A DNA stretch of 64,000 nucleotides from Paracoccus kondratievae. GTDB taxonomy: Bacteria > Pseudomonadota > Alphaproteobacteria > Rhodobacterales > Rhodobacteraceae. Made by a program: the position numbers and the translations under genes. The DNA lies in contig NZ_CP045072.1 of the NCBI RefSeq assembly GCF_009301415.1, forward strand, positions 1,169,001 through 1,233,000. Reading direction: 5' to 3'. The notes below the pieces were generated by a model. That model was given only the letters and a program-made list of their open reading frames with translations. It was not told where the DNA came from and searched no databases. Every line of letters begins with the position of its first letter. Positions within the stretch are counted from its first letter, which is position 1. This document shows positions 49,245 through 59,361 of this stretch, in pieces.

Positions 49245-49994
49245 ATGCTGGAACTGCGCGCCCTTTCCTTTCGCCGCGCCGGACGGGTGGTACTGGACGG
49301 GATAGACCTGCGCATTGGCGCTGGCGAGTTCGTCGGCCTGCTTGGTCCGAATGGCGTGGGCAAGACCACGCTTTTGCGTGCGGCACTGGGGCTGATACCT
49401 GTGCAAGGGCATTCCTCACTCGCAGCGCTGCCGGTTCATGAACGCGCCCGCGCTGCCGCCTATATGCCTCAGGGACGACAGATCGCTTGGCCGATGCCGG
49501 TCGAGGCGCTGGTCGCGCTTGGCCGCATCGCCCATCCCCGTGCTGCGGGATTAGACGACCGGGCCGCCATCGAACGCGCCATCGCGGCGCTGCATCTGGA
49601 ACCTTTGCGCCACCGCCGGGCGACTGAACTGTCGGGGGGTGAGCAGGCCCGGACCCTGATCGCCCGTGCGCTGGCACAGGAGACGCCATTGCTGATCGCG
49701 GACGAACCCATTGCCGGGTTGGACCCCGCCGCACAAATCGAGGTGATGAGGCTATTTCGTCACCTTGCCGATCAGGGACGGGGCGTGCTGGCCTCGCTTC
49801 ACGATCTGGGGCTTGCGGCGCGGCATTGCACCCGGCTCATCCTGCTGGGTCAGGGCCGTATCGCCGCAGACGGACCACCCGAGACGGTGCTGACTGCCGA
49901 AAACCTTGCCCGTATTTTTGGCATCACCGCGCATCTGACCCATGGGCCCGGGGGACTGCTGTTCCAGCCCCTCGACACCATTCCGCGCGACTGA
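49245..49994 (+). CDS. btuD: B12 ABC importer ATPase
   Basis: A 249-residue ABC ATPase: Walker A GPNGVGKTT, signature LSGGEQARTLIARAL, Walker B LLIADEPIAGLDP, H-loop SLHDLGLAAR. Completes btuBFCD. Its stop lies 7 nt from the stop of convergent glpK, leaving no room for a separate terminator between the two operons. Confidence 0.94.
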   Translation: MLELRALSFRRAGRVVLDGIDLRIGAGEFVGLLGPNGVGKTTLLRAALGLIPVQGHSSLAALPVHERARAAAYMPQGRQIAWPMPVEALVALGRIAHPRAAGLDDRAAIERAIAALHLEPLRHRRATELSGGEQARTLIARALAQETPLLIADEPIAGLDPAAQIEVMRLFRHLADQGRGVLASLHDLGLAARHCTRLILLGQGRIAADGPPETVLTAENLARIFGITAHLTHGPGGLLFQPLDTIPRD

Positions 49995-50001
49995 GCAGGC
50001 G

Positions 50002-51492
50002 TCAGCCGGCAAGGCTCATCGTGGCCTCGACGGCCTTTTTCCAGCGCCGGTAACGCCCTTCACGCTCATCCTCAGCCATGTCGGGATCAAAGCGGCGATC
50101 AAGCGCCCAATCGCGGGCGAACTCGTCAGGTTCGGGGCACAGCCCCGCCTGAAGCCCGGCAAGATAGCCCGCACCAAGGGCCGTCGTCTCGGTCACCACC
50201 GGACGATCAACCGGCGCGCCCAGAAGATCGGCCAGAAACTGCATGGTCCAGTCACTGACCGCCATGCCGCCATCGACGCGCAGCACGCCCTGGGCCGCGC
50301 CAGGCCAGTCGGCCCGCATCGCCTCCCACAAATCGCGGGTCTGGAAGCCGACGCTTTCCAGTGCCGCCCGTACCAGTTCAGCTGGACCCGAGTTGCGCGT
50401 CAGCCCATAGATGGCGCCACGGCAGTCAGGCCGCCAATAGGGTGCGCCAAGCCCGGTAAAGGCCGGGACCAAAACCAGTTCCTGTCCCCGGTCTGCCTTT
50501 TCAGCCAGCCCTTGGGTTTCCGAGGCATGGCGAATGATCCCCAGCCCGTCGCGCAGCCATTGCACCACTGCACCGGCGATAAAGATCGAGCCCTCCAGCG
50601 CATAGCTTGTCTGCCCCTTCAGCCGATAGGCGATGGTGGTCAGCAGCCGGTTTTGCGAGACAACACATTCGGCCCCGGTGTTCAGCAGCGCAAAGCAACC
50701 CGTGCCATAGGTCGATTTCATCATTCCCGGTGCGAAACACGCCTGACCAACAGTCGCGGCCTGCTGGTCACCCGCAACGCCAAGGATCGGGATTTCGCGA
50801 CCGAACAGATCCGCACGGGTCACGCCGTAATCGTCGGCACAGTCACGCACCTCGGGCAAAACCTGCATCGGGATGTCGAGAAGCGCGCAGATCTCATCAT
50901 CCCAGCGGTTCTCGGCGATGTTGTAAAGCAGGGTCCGGGCCGCGTTGGTCGCGTCGGTTGCATGAACCCTACCCCCGGTCAGGTTCCAGATCAGCCAGCT
51001 GTCGACAGTGCCAAAACACAGCTCGCCCCGCCGCGCACGCTCACGCGCGCCGTCGATCGTGTCGAGCAGCCATTTCAGCTTGGTGCCCGAGAAATAGGGG
51101 TCAAGCAGCAGACCGGTGCGGGCAGAGATCATCTTTTCATGGCCCAGCGCCTTTAGCGCCTCGCACATCCCGGCCGTGCGGCGATCCTGCCAGACGATGG
51201 CGCGATGCAGGGGCTGGCCGGTCCTGCGGTCCCACAAAACCGTCGTCTCACGCTGATTGGTGATGCCGATGGCGGCAATGTCGCTGGCATGCAGCCCGGC
51301 CTTTTCGACTGCCTCGCGCGCCACCCCAGCAACGGTCACCCACAGATCCGACGCGTCATGTTCGACCCACCCGGACGAGGGGTAGTGCTGGGTAAATTCG
51401 CGCTGCGCGCTGGCAATCGCCCGCAAGCCGGGCCCAAAAACGATAGCGCGCGACGAAGTCGTGCCCTGGTCAATCGAAAGAATATGCGACAT
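50002..51492 (-). CDS. glpK: Glycerol kinase
   Basis: A 496-residue FGGY kinase: [67 protein letters not shown] and [18 protein letters not shown]. It phosphorylates imported glycerol to glycerol-3-phosphate for GlpD. It is the last gene of the glycerol operon, 94 nt after glpV. Confidence 0.97.
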   Translation of the reverse strand: MSHILSIDQGTTSSRAIVFGPGLRAIASAQREFTQHYPSSGWVEHDASDLWVTVAGVAREAVEKAGLHASDIAAIGITNQRETTVLWDRRTGQPLHRAIVWQDRRTAGMCEALKALGHEKMISARTGLLLDPYFSGTKLKWLLDTIDGARERARRGELCFGTVDSWLIWNLTGGRVHATDATNAARTLLYNIAENRWDDEICALLDIPMQVLPEVRDCADDYGVTRADLFGREIPILGVAGDQQAATVGQACFAPGMMKSTYGTGCFALLNTGAECVVSQNRLLTTIAYRLKGQTSYALEGSIFIAGAVVQWLRDGLGIIRHASETQGLAEKADRGQELVLVPAFTGLGAPYWRPDCRGAIYGLTRNSGPAELVRAALESVGFQTRDLWEAMRADWPGAAQGVLRVDGGMAVSDWTMQFLADLLGAPVDRPVVTETTALGAGYLAGLQAGLCPEPDEFARDWALDRRFDPDMAEDEREGRYRRWKKAVEATMSLAG

Positions 51493-51586
51493 GGCCTAAT
51501 CCGGTGCCTCGGTTATCAGATTTCCCGACCATGGCGGGATCGAAGACCGGGGGGCAAGGCCCTGCCCCGCCCCCCGGCAATTGGCA

Positions 51587-53308
51587 TTACTGCCAGGACT
51601 TGATCAGTTCGTCATACGAGATCGTCTCGCCCTGCGGCTTTTCGTTCTCGATCGGGCCAACGGGGGCGCCTTCGGCGTCCAGCCATTCCTGCGGGTCTTT
51701 TTCCTCATTCAGTTTCGGACCCAGATCGCCCTGCACGCCCGAACGCTCAAGCCGGGCCAGCACTTTTTCTTGCTCGGCGCACAGCGCATCAAGCGCCTCT
51801 TGCGGGGTCTTGGCACCCGACAGCGCATCGCCGATGTTCTGCCACCACAGCTGGGCAAGCTTGGGATAATCGGGAATGTTCGTGCCGGTCGGCGACCACT
51901 GCACCCGGGCAGGTGAGCGATAGAATTCGACCAGACCGCCAAGTTTCGGCGCCCGCTCGGTAAAGGACTTGTCCTGCACCGTCGATTCACGAATGAAGGT
52001 CAGCCCGACATGGGATTTTTTCACATCGACAGTCTTGGAGGTCACGAATTGCGCGTAAAGCCATGCGGCCTGCGCACGATCCACCGGGGTCGATTTCATC
52101 AGCGTCCATGAACCCACATCCTGATAGCCGATCTTGGTGCCTTCGGACCAATAGGCGCCATGCGGGCTGGGGGCCATGCGCCATTTCGGCGTGCCGTCCT
52201 CGTTCACGACCGGGGTGCCGGGCTTGACCATATCGGCGGTAAAGGCCGTGTACCAGAACATCTGCTGGGCGATATCGCCGCGCGCCGGGACCGGGCCTGC
52301 CTCGCCAAAGGTCATGCCCATCGCCTCGGGCGGGGTATATTTGTTCAGCCAGTCGATGGCCTTGGTCACTGCATAGACCGCCGCCGCGTCGTTGGTTGCA
52401 CCGCCGCGCGCCACGCAAGAACCGACGGGACGCGAGTTCTCGTCAACGCGGATACCCCATTCGTCTACCGGCAGCCCGTTCGGGTCGCCCTTGTCGCCCA
52501 TACCGGCCATCGACATCCAGGCATCGGTATAGCGCCAGCCAAGCGAGGGGTCTTTCTTGCCGTAGTCCATGTTGCCCCAGGCTTTGGTGGGGCCGCCCTC
52601 GATATAGGACATGTCACGACCGGTGAAGAATTCGGCAATGTCTTCATAGGCCGACCAGTTCACCGGGACACCCAGATCATAGCCGTATCTGGCCTTGAAA
52701 TCGTCCTTGGTTTTTTGATCGTTGAACCAGTCGTAGCGGAACCAGTAAAGGTTGGCGAACTGCTGATCGGGCAGCTGATACAGCTCTCCGTCCGGGGCGG
52801 TAGTAAACTTGATGCCAAGGAAGTCATCAAGGTCAAGCGTAGGACTGGTAAAGTCCTTCCCCTCTTCAGCCATCCATTTGGTCAGGCTGCGGGCCTGCTG
52901 ATAGCGCCAATGGGTGCCGATCAGGTCACTGTCGTTGACATAGGCGTCATAGATATTCTCGCCGGTCTGCATCTGCGTTTGCAGCTTTTCAACGACGTCG
53001 CCTTCGCCGATCAGATCATGGGTGACCTTGATACCGGTGATGGCCGTAAAGGCCGGGGCCAGAACCTTGGCCTCATATTCATGGGTGGCAATGGTTTCCG
53101 AGACGACCTTGATCTCCATCCCCGCCAGAGGTTTGGCGGCGTCGATGAACCATTGCATCTCTTTTTCCTGATCCTCGCGAGAAAGCGAAGAGAGATCGCT
53201 GATCTCGGAATCCAGGAATTTCTTCGCGGCCTCCATATCCGCCCATGCGGGCATCCCCAGAACCATGAGCGCAAGCGCCATGGCCGTGGTTCTTTGCATC
53301 GGTCTCAT
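51587..53308 (-). CDS. glpV: Glycerol ABC importer binding protein
   Basis: A 573-residue extracytoplasmic solute-binding protein with a signal peptide (cleavage after AWA, residue 23). It is much longer than ordinary sugar-binding proteins, as typical of GlpV. Segments include NDSDLIGTHWRYQQARSLT, DQQFANLYWFRYDWF and GYQDVGSWTLMKSTPV. ATG 53308 has GGAGG just upstream; the frame stays open far upstream, but that part is antisense-like and belongs to no homologous protein. Confidence 0.92.
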   Translation of the reverse strand: MRPMQRTTAMALALMVLGMPAWADMEAAKKFLDSEISDLSSLSREDQEKEMQWFIDAAKPLAGMEIKVVSETIATHEYEAKVLAPAFTAITGIKVTHDLIGEGDVVEKLQTQMQTGENIYDAYVNDSDLIGTHWRYQQARSLTKWMAEEGKDFTSPTLDLDDFLGIKFTTAPDGELYQLPDQQFANLYWFRYDWFNDQKTKDDFKARYGYDLGVPVNWSAYEDIAEFFTGRDMSYIEGGPTKAWGNMDYGKKDPSLGWRYTDAWMSMAGMGDKGDPNGLPVDEWGIRVDENSRPVGSCVARGGATNDAAAVYAVTKAIDWLNKYTPPEAMGMTFGEAGPVPARGDIAQQMFWYTAFTADMVKPGTPVVNEDGTPKWRMAPSPHGAYWSEGTKIGYQDVGSWTLMKSTPVDRAQAAWLYAQFVTSKTVDVKKSHVGLTFIRESTVQDKSFTERAPKLGGLVEFYRSPARVQWSPTGTNIPDYPKLAQLWWQNIGDALSGAKTPQEALDALCAEQEKVLARLERSGVQGDLGPKLNEEKDPQEWLDAEGAPVGPIENEKPQGETISYDELIKSWQ

Positions 53309-53391
53309 GTTTTCCTCCCTATGGAATGAGACGTTGAACCTATCGCGCCCCGGGCCAGCCGCAGCCGCCCCGGAGCCCTGTTCCAGCCCGG

Positions 53392-53820
53392 TCAAACCCA
53401 GCGAAACACCGCTGCGGCATAGGCCAGGCAAATGACGAGCCCCCACCATAACGGCGAGCCGGCAAAAAACAGCCAGCCCAGACAGATGAAGGCCGAACCA
53501 AGAAGCGAGATGAACAACCGGTCCCCACGCGTCGTCTCGATACGCAGAATGCCGCGGCGCGGTGTCTCGGGGAAACGGATGGCAAGGATGGTGAACAGAA
53601 CCAAAAGGCTGGCAATCACCCAGAAAAACAGCGCAACCGGAAAGGTCCAGGCCATCCATCCGCCGGGGACCATCGGGGCAAACCAATCCTTGGCACCATC
53701 CCTGACCGGCGTTGCCCAGACCAGAAAGGCAAGGGCAGCGGCCAGAATAACAGCAGCAAGGGTATAGATCGCGCCCCAGCCCCGGGGCTTGTGCGTCGCA
53801 ATCGCAGCGTTCGACATCAT
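53392..53820 (-). CDS. glpU: Small membrane protein of the glycerol importer (DUF2160/GlpU)
   Basis: A 142-residue protein with four predicted membrane helices. The HKPRGWGAIYTLAAVI start and MVPGGWMAWTFPVALFFW are conserved in DUF2160, found only in glpSTPQUV-type operons. It has no proven biochemical role; association with the permease is presumed. The start overlaps the glpQ stop (ATGA). GlpV follows after 83 nt. Confidence 0.88.
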   Translation of the reverse strand: MMSNAAIATHKPRGWGAIYTLAAVILAAALAFLVWATPVRDGAKDWFAPMVPGGWMAWTFPVALFFWVIASLLVLFTILAIRFPETPRRGILRIETTRGDRLFISLLGSAFICLGWLFFAGSPLWWGLVICLAYAAAVFRWV

Positions 53821-54623
53821 ACCCTCCCCAGGGCAAAGCCCTTGGCGATGTAGTTGCGGACAAACCAGATCACCAGCGCGCCGGGAATGATGGTCAGAAC
53901 CCCGGCAGCCGCCAGCACCCCCCAATCCATCCCCGAGGCCGAGACGGTGCGCGTCATCGTCGCGGCAATGGGTTTGGCATTCACTGAGGTCAGGGTGCGC
54001 GACAAAAGCAGCTCGACCCAGCTGAACATGAAGCAAAAGAAAGCCGCGACCCCGATGCCACTGGCGATCAGCGGCATAAAGATGCGCACGAAAAAGCGCG
54101 GAAAGCTGTAGCCGTCGATATAGGCGGTCTCGTCGATCTCTTTGGGCACGCCACGCATGAAACCTTCCAGGATCCAGACTGCCAGCGGCACGTTGAAAAG
54201 GCAGTGCGCCAGGGCGACCGCGATATGGGTGTCAAACAGCCCTACCGAGGAATAAAGCTGGAAAAAGGGCAGCGCAAAGACCGCCGGCGGCGACATGCGG
54301 TTGGTCAGCAGCCAAAAGAACAGATGCTTGTCACCCATAAAGCTGTAGCGGCTGAAAGCATAGGCCGCGGGCAGCGCCACAGCGACGGAAATCACCGTAT
54401 TCATCACCACATAGATGATCGAGTTGACATAACCCATGTACCAGCTGGGATCCGTCAGGATTACCCGGTAATTGCGCAAGGTCAGCTCATGCGGATAAAG
54501 GCTGAAGGTGCCGGTGATCTCGGCATTGGTCTTCAGGCTCATGTTTACCAGCCAGTAGATCGGCAGCATCAGGAACAGCAGATACAGAACCATCACCACG
54601 GTCGGGGTCTTGATGCGCATCAC
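53817..54623 (-). CDS. glpQ: Glycerol ABC importer permease 2
   Basis: A 268-residue permease of the MalG-like type with six helices and the EAA loop (EIDETAYIDGYSFPRFFVRIFMP, near residue 165). The start overlaps the glpP stop by four bases. It pairs with GlpP to form the membrane channel. Confidence 0.93.
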   Translation of the reverse strand: MMRIKTPTVVMVLYLLFLMLPIYWLVNMSLKTNAEITGTFSLYPHELTLRNYRVILTDPSWYMGYVNSIIYVVMNTVISVAVALPAAYAFSRYSFMGDKHLFFWLLTNRMSPPAVFALPFFQLYSSVGLFDTHIAVALAHCLFNVPLAVWILEGFMRGVPKEIDETAYIDGYSFPRFFVRIFMPLIASGIGVAAFFCFMFSWVELLLSRTLTSVNAKPIAATMTRTVSASGMDWGVLAAAGVLTIIPGALVIWFVRNYIAKGFALGRV

Positions 54624-55507
54624 ATGGCCTCCGGAATGTCGGTCTGGCTGCGGTCCAGATTGGTCATCACGGTGTAGAACACCCAGCTGACAAGCAAGAT
54701 CACAAGGAAATACATGATCGAGAAGGCAGCAGCGGGGCCAAGGTCGAACTGTCCGACCGCCATCTTGACCAGATCAATCGACAGGAAGGTCGTCGAGTTG
54801 CCCGGCCCGCCGCCGGTTACGACAAAGGGCTCGGTATAGATCATGAAACTGTCCATGAAGCGCAAAAGCACGGCGATCAGCAGCACGCCCTTCATCTTTG
54901 GCAGTTCGATATAGCGAAACACCGCCCAGCGGCTGGCCTGATCAATCCGCGCCGCCTGATAATAGGCCTGCGGGATGGATTGCAGGCCGGCATAACACAG
55001 CAGCGCAACCAGGCTGGTCCAGTGCCAGACGTCCATGACAATCACAGTGATCCATGCGTCCAACGGATCGCTGGTGTAGTTATAGTCAAGCCCCAGCGCC
55101 TTGAGCCCACGACCGAGCAGGCCGATATCGGTGCGCCCGAAAATCTGCCAGATCGTCCCCACGACGTTAAACGGAATAAGCAGCGGCAACGCCATCAGCA
55201 CGAGGACAAGGCTGGCCCAGAAGCCCTTTTTGGGCATGTTCAGCGCCACGAAGATCCCCAGCGGCACCTCGATCGCCAGAATGATGGCCGAGAACAGCGT
55301 CTGCCGCCCCAGCGCCTCATGCAGGCGCGAACTGTGGACCATCTCGTCAAACCATTCGAGCCCGGCCCAGAAGAACTCATTATTGCCGAAAGTGTCGTTA
55401 ACCGAATAATTCACCACCGTCATCAGCGGGATCACCGCCGAAAAGGCGACGATGACCAGCACCGGCAGGACCAGAAACCACGCCTTGTTGTTTTGGGTCT
55501 TTTCCAT
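54620..55507 (-). CDS. glpP: Glycerol ABC importer permease 1
   Basis: A 295-residue permease of the MalF/UgpA-like type with six helices and the EAA-type loop (QAYYQAARIDQASRWAVFRYIELP, near residue 185). Its start shares a base with the glpT stop. It heterodimerises with GlpQ. Confidence 0.93.
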   Translation of the reverse strand: MEKTQNNKAWFLVLPVLVIVAFSAVIPLMTVVNYSVNDTFGNNEFFWAGLEWFDEMVHSSRLHEALGRQTLFSAIILAIEVPLGIFVALNMPKKGFWASLVLVLMALPLLIPFNVVGTIWQIFGRTDIGLLGRGLKALGLDYNYTSDPLDAWITVIVMDVWHWTSLVALLCYAGLQSIPQAYYQAARIDQASRWAVFRYIELPKMKGVLLIAVLLRFMDSFMIYTEPFVVTGGGPGNSTTFLSIDLVKMAVGQFDLGPAAAFSIMYFLVILLVSWVFYTVMTNLDRSQTDIPEAM

Positions 55508-56592
55508 CAGGCCGCCCCTTCTTCCTGCGGCACCACGCGCCAGTCATCAGCATAGACGTTGATTTTTTGCGGGGCGAAGGCGACCTGTGGCAGCCCTTCG
55601 ACCGGCATCCCTTCGGGCATGACAACGTTAAGCGGGCGGCCCATCACCTCGCCCCGGACAAGGCGGTGGCGCCCGACATCTTCGATCCGCCGGATGGTCA
55701 GCGGCAGCCCGCCGCTTGCAACCAGCGTCGCATGTTCGGGACGAATGCCTATCTGAACCCGACCTGCCACGGGCCCATAATGCGCCCCCAGCATCACCGT
55801 CTCGCCCCCAGGCAACAGGGCACGGTCGCCCTGAACATCAGCCTCAAGGAAATTCATACCCGGAGAGCCGATAAAATAGCCGACAAAGGTATGTGCCGGA
55901 CGTTCGAACAGTTCTTCGGGGGTGCCCATCTGCACAACGCGGCCTTCGTACATGACCACGACCTTCTGGGCAAAGGTCAGTGCTTCGGTCTGATCGTGGG
56001 TGACATAGATCATCGTATGACCGAACTGGCGGTGCAGCTCCTTGAGCTGGGTACGCAGCTCCCATTTCATATGCGGGTCGATGACGGTCAGCGGTTCGTC
56101 AAAAAGGATCGCGTTCACGTCCTCACGAACCATGCCCCGGCCAAGGCTGATCTTTTGCTTGGCATCGGCGGTCAGGCCCTGTGCCTTGCGGTCCAGCCAG
56201 GCCTCCATGCCGATCATGCGGGCGATCTGGTCCACCCGTGCCTTGATATAGGCCGCATCCTTGCCCCGGTTCTTTAGCGGAAAGGCAAGGTTATCGCGCA
56301 CGTTCATCGTGTCATAGACGACCGGGAACTGGAACACCTGGGCGATATTGCGCTCGGCCGTCGTCGCGTCGGTCACGTCGCGGTCGCCAAACAGCACCCG
56401 CCCGTGGCTGGGCGTCAGCAGGCCCGAGATGATGTTCAAAAGCGTGGTCTTGCCACAGCCCGAGGACCCGAGCAGCGCATAGGCGCCGCCGTCCTGCCAG
56501 ACGTGATCCATCTCTTTCAGCGCATAATCCGTCTCGGACTGAGGATTAGGCAGATAGCTGTGGGCAAGGTTCTTTAGCGTGATCTGTGCCAT
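55507..56592 (-). CDS. glpT: Glycerol ABC importer ATPase with degenerate signature motif
   Basis: A 361-residue ABC ATPase with a C-terminal TOBE-type domain. Walker A G42-SSGCGKTT, Walker B with catalytic D165-E166 (ILFDEPLTVID) and switch His199 (VTHD) are canonical. Where LSGGQ should stand it reads LTADAKQ (140-146). Paired with GlpS, it would contribute the working Walker A, Glu and His to one site only. ATG 56592 lies 8 nt after glpS. This is not the GlpT antiporter of enteric bacteria, only the same symbol. Confidence 0.92.
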   Translation of the reverse strand: MAQITLKNLAHSYLPNPQSETDYALKEMDHVWQDGGAYALLGSSGCGKTTLLNIISGLLTPSHGRVLFGDRDVTDATTAERNIAQVFQFPVVYDTMNVRDNLAFPLKNRGKDAAYIKARVDQIARMIGMEAWLDRKAQGLTADAKQKISLGRGMVREDVNAILFDEPLTVIDPHMKWELRTQLKELHRQFGHTMIYVTHDQTEALTFAQKVVVMYEGRVVQMGTPEELFERPAHTFVGYFIGSPGMNFLEADVQGDRALLPGGETVMLGAHYGPVAGRVQIGIRPEHATLVASGGLPLTIRRIEDVGRHRLVRGEVMGRPLNVVMPEGMPVEGLPQVAFAPQKINVYADDWRVVPQEEGAA

Positions 56593-56599
56593 GATCCCC

Positions 56600-57679
56600 T
56601 CATCCCGCCAGCGCATAGGCGGCAGGCACCACCAGCCGCTCGGACGCGTCAAACAGATAGACATGCGCCGGATCCAGCCAGACCGAAAGCGGCTGGCCGG
56701 GCGTCAAAAGATGCACCCCCTCGACCAGACCCACCCAGCGATCAGCGCCATGCTCGACATGAACAAAGGTCTCAGAGCCGGTAATCTCGGTCGCGGCCAG
56801 AGTACAGGTGAACTCGACCGCGGCGGGGCCGGGACGGGTCAGCGACAGGTGGTTGGCGCGAAAACCCGCAAGACAGGCGCCATCGGGCAGGTCAGAGAAA
56901 CTGCCCGCCGGCAGTTGACTATCACCCAAGGTCACAGCCCCATCTTGCTTGCGCGCAGCGACGAAATTCATTGGCGGATCGCTGAAGACCCGCGCCGTGG
57001 TCGCATCGACCGGCTGGCGATAGACAATCGGCGTCGGCCCGAATTGCGTTATCCGCCCCTGCCATAGCGTGGCGGTATTGCCGCCCAGCAACAGCGCCTC
57101 TTCGGGCTCGGTGGTCGCATAGACAAAGATCGCGCCCGACGCCTCAAAGATACGCGGAATCTCGACCCGCAACTCTTCGCGCAGTTTGTAGTCAAGGTTC
57201 GCCAGCGGCTCATCCAGCAGGACAAGCCCCGCGCCCTTGACCAGCGCCCGCGCCAATGCGCAACGCTGCTGCTGGCCGCCCGACAGCTCAAGCGGCTTAC
57301 GCCCGAGCATCGGCGTCAGATGCAGCATATCGGCAGTTTCGCGGACCTTGCGGTCAATCTCGTCCCGGGGCCGGCCAAGAATGCGCAGCGGCGAGGCGAT
57401 ATTTTCATAGACCGTCAGGCCGGGATAGTTGATGAATTGCTGATAGACCATGGCGACGCCACGATCCTGAACCCGCTGGCCGGTGACGTCGCTGCCATCC
57501 CAAAGGATGCGGCCGGTCGTCGGCTGGTCCAGCCCGGCCATCAGCCGCATCAGGCTGGTCTTGCCAGCCAGTGTCGGGCCCAGCAGCACATTCATGCTGC
57601 CTTTTTGCAAGGTCAGGTTGGTGGGATGGATATGCACCTTCCCCCCGACCGACCGGGATATGCCCTGCAGTTCCAGCAA
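56600..57679 (-). CDS. glpS: Glycerol ABC importer ATPase with intact signature but no switch histidine
   Basis: A 359-residue ABC ATPase. Walker A reads GPTLAGKTS (34-42), signature LSGGQ (132-136) is intact, and Walker B D156-E157 is present, but the H-loop is VYATTEPEEAL with Thr190 where the switch His belongs. A C-terminal regulatory domain follows from about 235. First of the six importer genes, 32 nt after glpD. Confidence 0.92.
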   Translation of the reverse strand: MLELQGISRSVGGKVHIHPTNLTLQKGSMNVLLGPTLAGKTSLMRLMAGLDQPTTGRILWDGSDVTGQRVQDRGVAMVYQQFINYPGLTVYENIASPLRILGRPRDEIDRKVRETADMLHLTPMLGRKPLELSGGQQQRCALARALVKGAGLVLLDEPLANLDYKLREELRVEIPRIFEASGAIFVYATTEPEEALLLGGNTATLWQGRITQFGPTPIVYRQPVDATTARVFSDPPMNFVAARKQDGAVTLGDSQLPAGSFSDLPDGACLAGFRANHLSLTRPGPAAVEFTCTLAATEITGSETFVHVEHGADRWVGLVEGVHLLTPGQPLSVWLDPAHVYLFDASERLVVPAAYALAG

Positions 57680-57711
57680 AGCGGTCCTCCCCCTAATACT
57701 CCGCCCCTGGT

Positions 57712-59280
57712 TCAGGCGATACGATGCTGCTCCACGAACGCCTCCAGTTCGTGGCGCTGCGCCTCATTCATGTGCAGGCCCAGCTTGGTACGACGCCAAA
57801 GGATATCCTCGGCGGTCCGGGCAAACTCGTGACGGATCAGCCACATCACCTCGGCCTCGGTCAGACCGGCGCCGAAATCACGACCCAACGCGGCCATGCT
57901 GTCGGCACCGTTCAGCAACAAGAACGCCTCGGTACCGTAGGTACGCACCAACCTGCGGGCAAGACGCCCGGACAGGAACGGATGGCTGGCCTGAAGCTGC
58001 GCGATCAGGTCCGAAACCCCGTCCACGGGAAAATCCCCGCCGGGCAGCGCCACCCGAGCTGTCCAGTCCCCACCCGCCTGCGGAAAGAATGGCACAAGCT
58101 TTGCCATCGCGCTTTCCGCCAACCGGCGATAGGTGGTGATCTTGCCGCCAAAGACATTGAGCAGCGGCGCGTCCTCATCATGCAGGCTAAGCACATAGTC
58201 CCGCGTCGCCGCAGTCGCCGATTTTGCGCCGTCATTGTAAAGCGGACGCACCCCAGAATAGGTCCAGACCACCTGATCCGCCGTCACGGGACGCGCAAAA
58301 TACTGGCTGGCAAAAGCGCAAAGATAATCCCGCTCTTCGTCCGAACAGCGCGCCTCACCGGGGGCGCCGCGATGGTCCATATCGGTGGTGCCGATCAGGG
58401 TGAAATCTTCCTCAAAGGGAATGGAAAAGATGATCCGCCCATCCGTACCCTGGAAGAAATAGCAGCGATCGTGATCATAAAGACGCGGCACGACAATATG
58501 GCTGCCTCGCACCAGGCGCACACCTTCGGTCGAGGGGATATGCGCGACATTGCGGATCACATCCTCGACCCACGGCCCGCCAGCATTGACCAGCGCGCGG
58601 GCGTGATGAATGCGTGTACCCTCGGGACCTTCGGTGGTGATGCGCCACAGCCCCTCGGCACGCTCGGCGTGGGTGACGCGGGTCCGGGTCATGATCGTCG
58701 CGCCCCGCGCCGCAGCATCGCGCGCGTTCAGCACCACAAGCCGCGCATCCTGCACCCAGCAATCGGAATATTCCCAGCCCAGGCTGAAGCCGGGCCTAAG
58801 CGGCTGACCAACAGCATCACGCGACAGATCCAGCCGTTTCGTGCCCGGCAGGATCTGACGCCCGCCCATATTGTCATAAAGAAACAGCCCCAGCCTGATC
58901 AGCCATGCCGGCCGACGCCCGCGCAGCCACGGCATCGTCATCGACAAAAGCCGCGATGTCGGCGTATCGCTTTCAAACCGCATCTGCGGCGAATAGGGCA
59001 GCACAAAACGCATAGGCCATGAGATATGCGGCATGGCGGTCAGCAGCGTCTCGCGCTCTTCCAGCGCCTCACGGACCAGGCGGAACTCAAAGAATTCAAG
59101 GTAGCGCAAGCCACCATGAAAAAGCTTGGTCGAGGCCGAAGAGGTCGCCTGCGCCAGATCGCCCATCTCGGCCAGCGTGACCGAGAGGCCACGCCCCACC
59201 GCGTCCCGCGCGATGCCGCAACCGTTGATTCCACCGCCAATGATGAAAAGGTCAGCCTCGGGCCGTGCTGGTGTTGACAC
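57712..59280 (-). CDS. glpD: Aerobic glycerol-3-phosphate dehydrogenase
   Basis: A 522-residue FAD enzyme: dinucleotide motif FIIGGGINGCGIARDAVGRG near residue 12, STKLFHGGLRYLE, NAGGPWVEDV, LIGTTDMDH and FGGKITTYRRLAE. It oxidises glycerol-3-phosphate to dihydroxyacetone phosphate and reduces quinone at the inner membrane. I start at the GTG at 59280 with GAAGGGAA upstream, because homology begins there; earlier in-frame ATGs lie in the promoter. First gene of the operon glpD-STPQUV-K. Confidence 0.94.
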   Translation of the reverse strand: MSTPARPEADLFIIGGGINGCGIARDAVGRGLSVTLAEMGDLAQATSSASTKLFHGGLRYLEFFEFRLVREALEERETLLTAMPHISWPMRFVLPYSPQMRFESDTPTSRLLSMTMPWLRGRRPAWLIRLGLFLYDNMGGRQILPGTKRLDLSRDAVGQPLRPGFSLGWEYSDCWVQDARLVVLNARDAAARGATIMTRTRVTHAERAEGLWRITTEGPEGTRIHHARALVNAGGPWVEDVIRNVAHIPSTEGVRLVRGSHIVVPRLYDHDRCYFFQGTDGRIIFSIPFEEDFTLIGTTDMDHRGAPGEARCSDEERDYLCAFASQYFARPVTADQVVWTYSGVRPLYNDGAKSATAATRDYVLSLHDEDAPLLNVFGGKITTYRRLAESAMAKLVPFFPQAGGDWTARVALPGGDFPVDGVSDLIAQLQASHPFLSGRLARRLVRTYGTEAFLLLNGADSMAALGRDFGAGLTEAEVMWLIRHEFARTAEDILWRRTKLGLHMNEAQRHELEAFVEQHRIA

Positions 59281-59361
59281 GCCGATTCCCTTCCGTCGTT
59301 TCGCACCGCTTTTGATAGCCGAAAGATGTAACGGTGATGTAATACCAGTCAAGCGAGAATT

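Noticed and set aside
52465..52647. Several alternative frames inside glpV suggesting a frameshift
   Set aside because: The 573-residue frame is continuous with family features along its length, so the others are shadows.
53309..53863. 185-codon in-frame upstream extension of glpV
   Set aside because: It overlaps glpU in another frame. The signal peptide and GGAGG place the real start at 53308.
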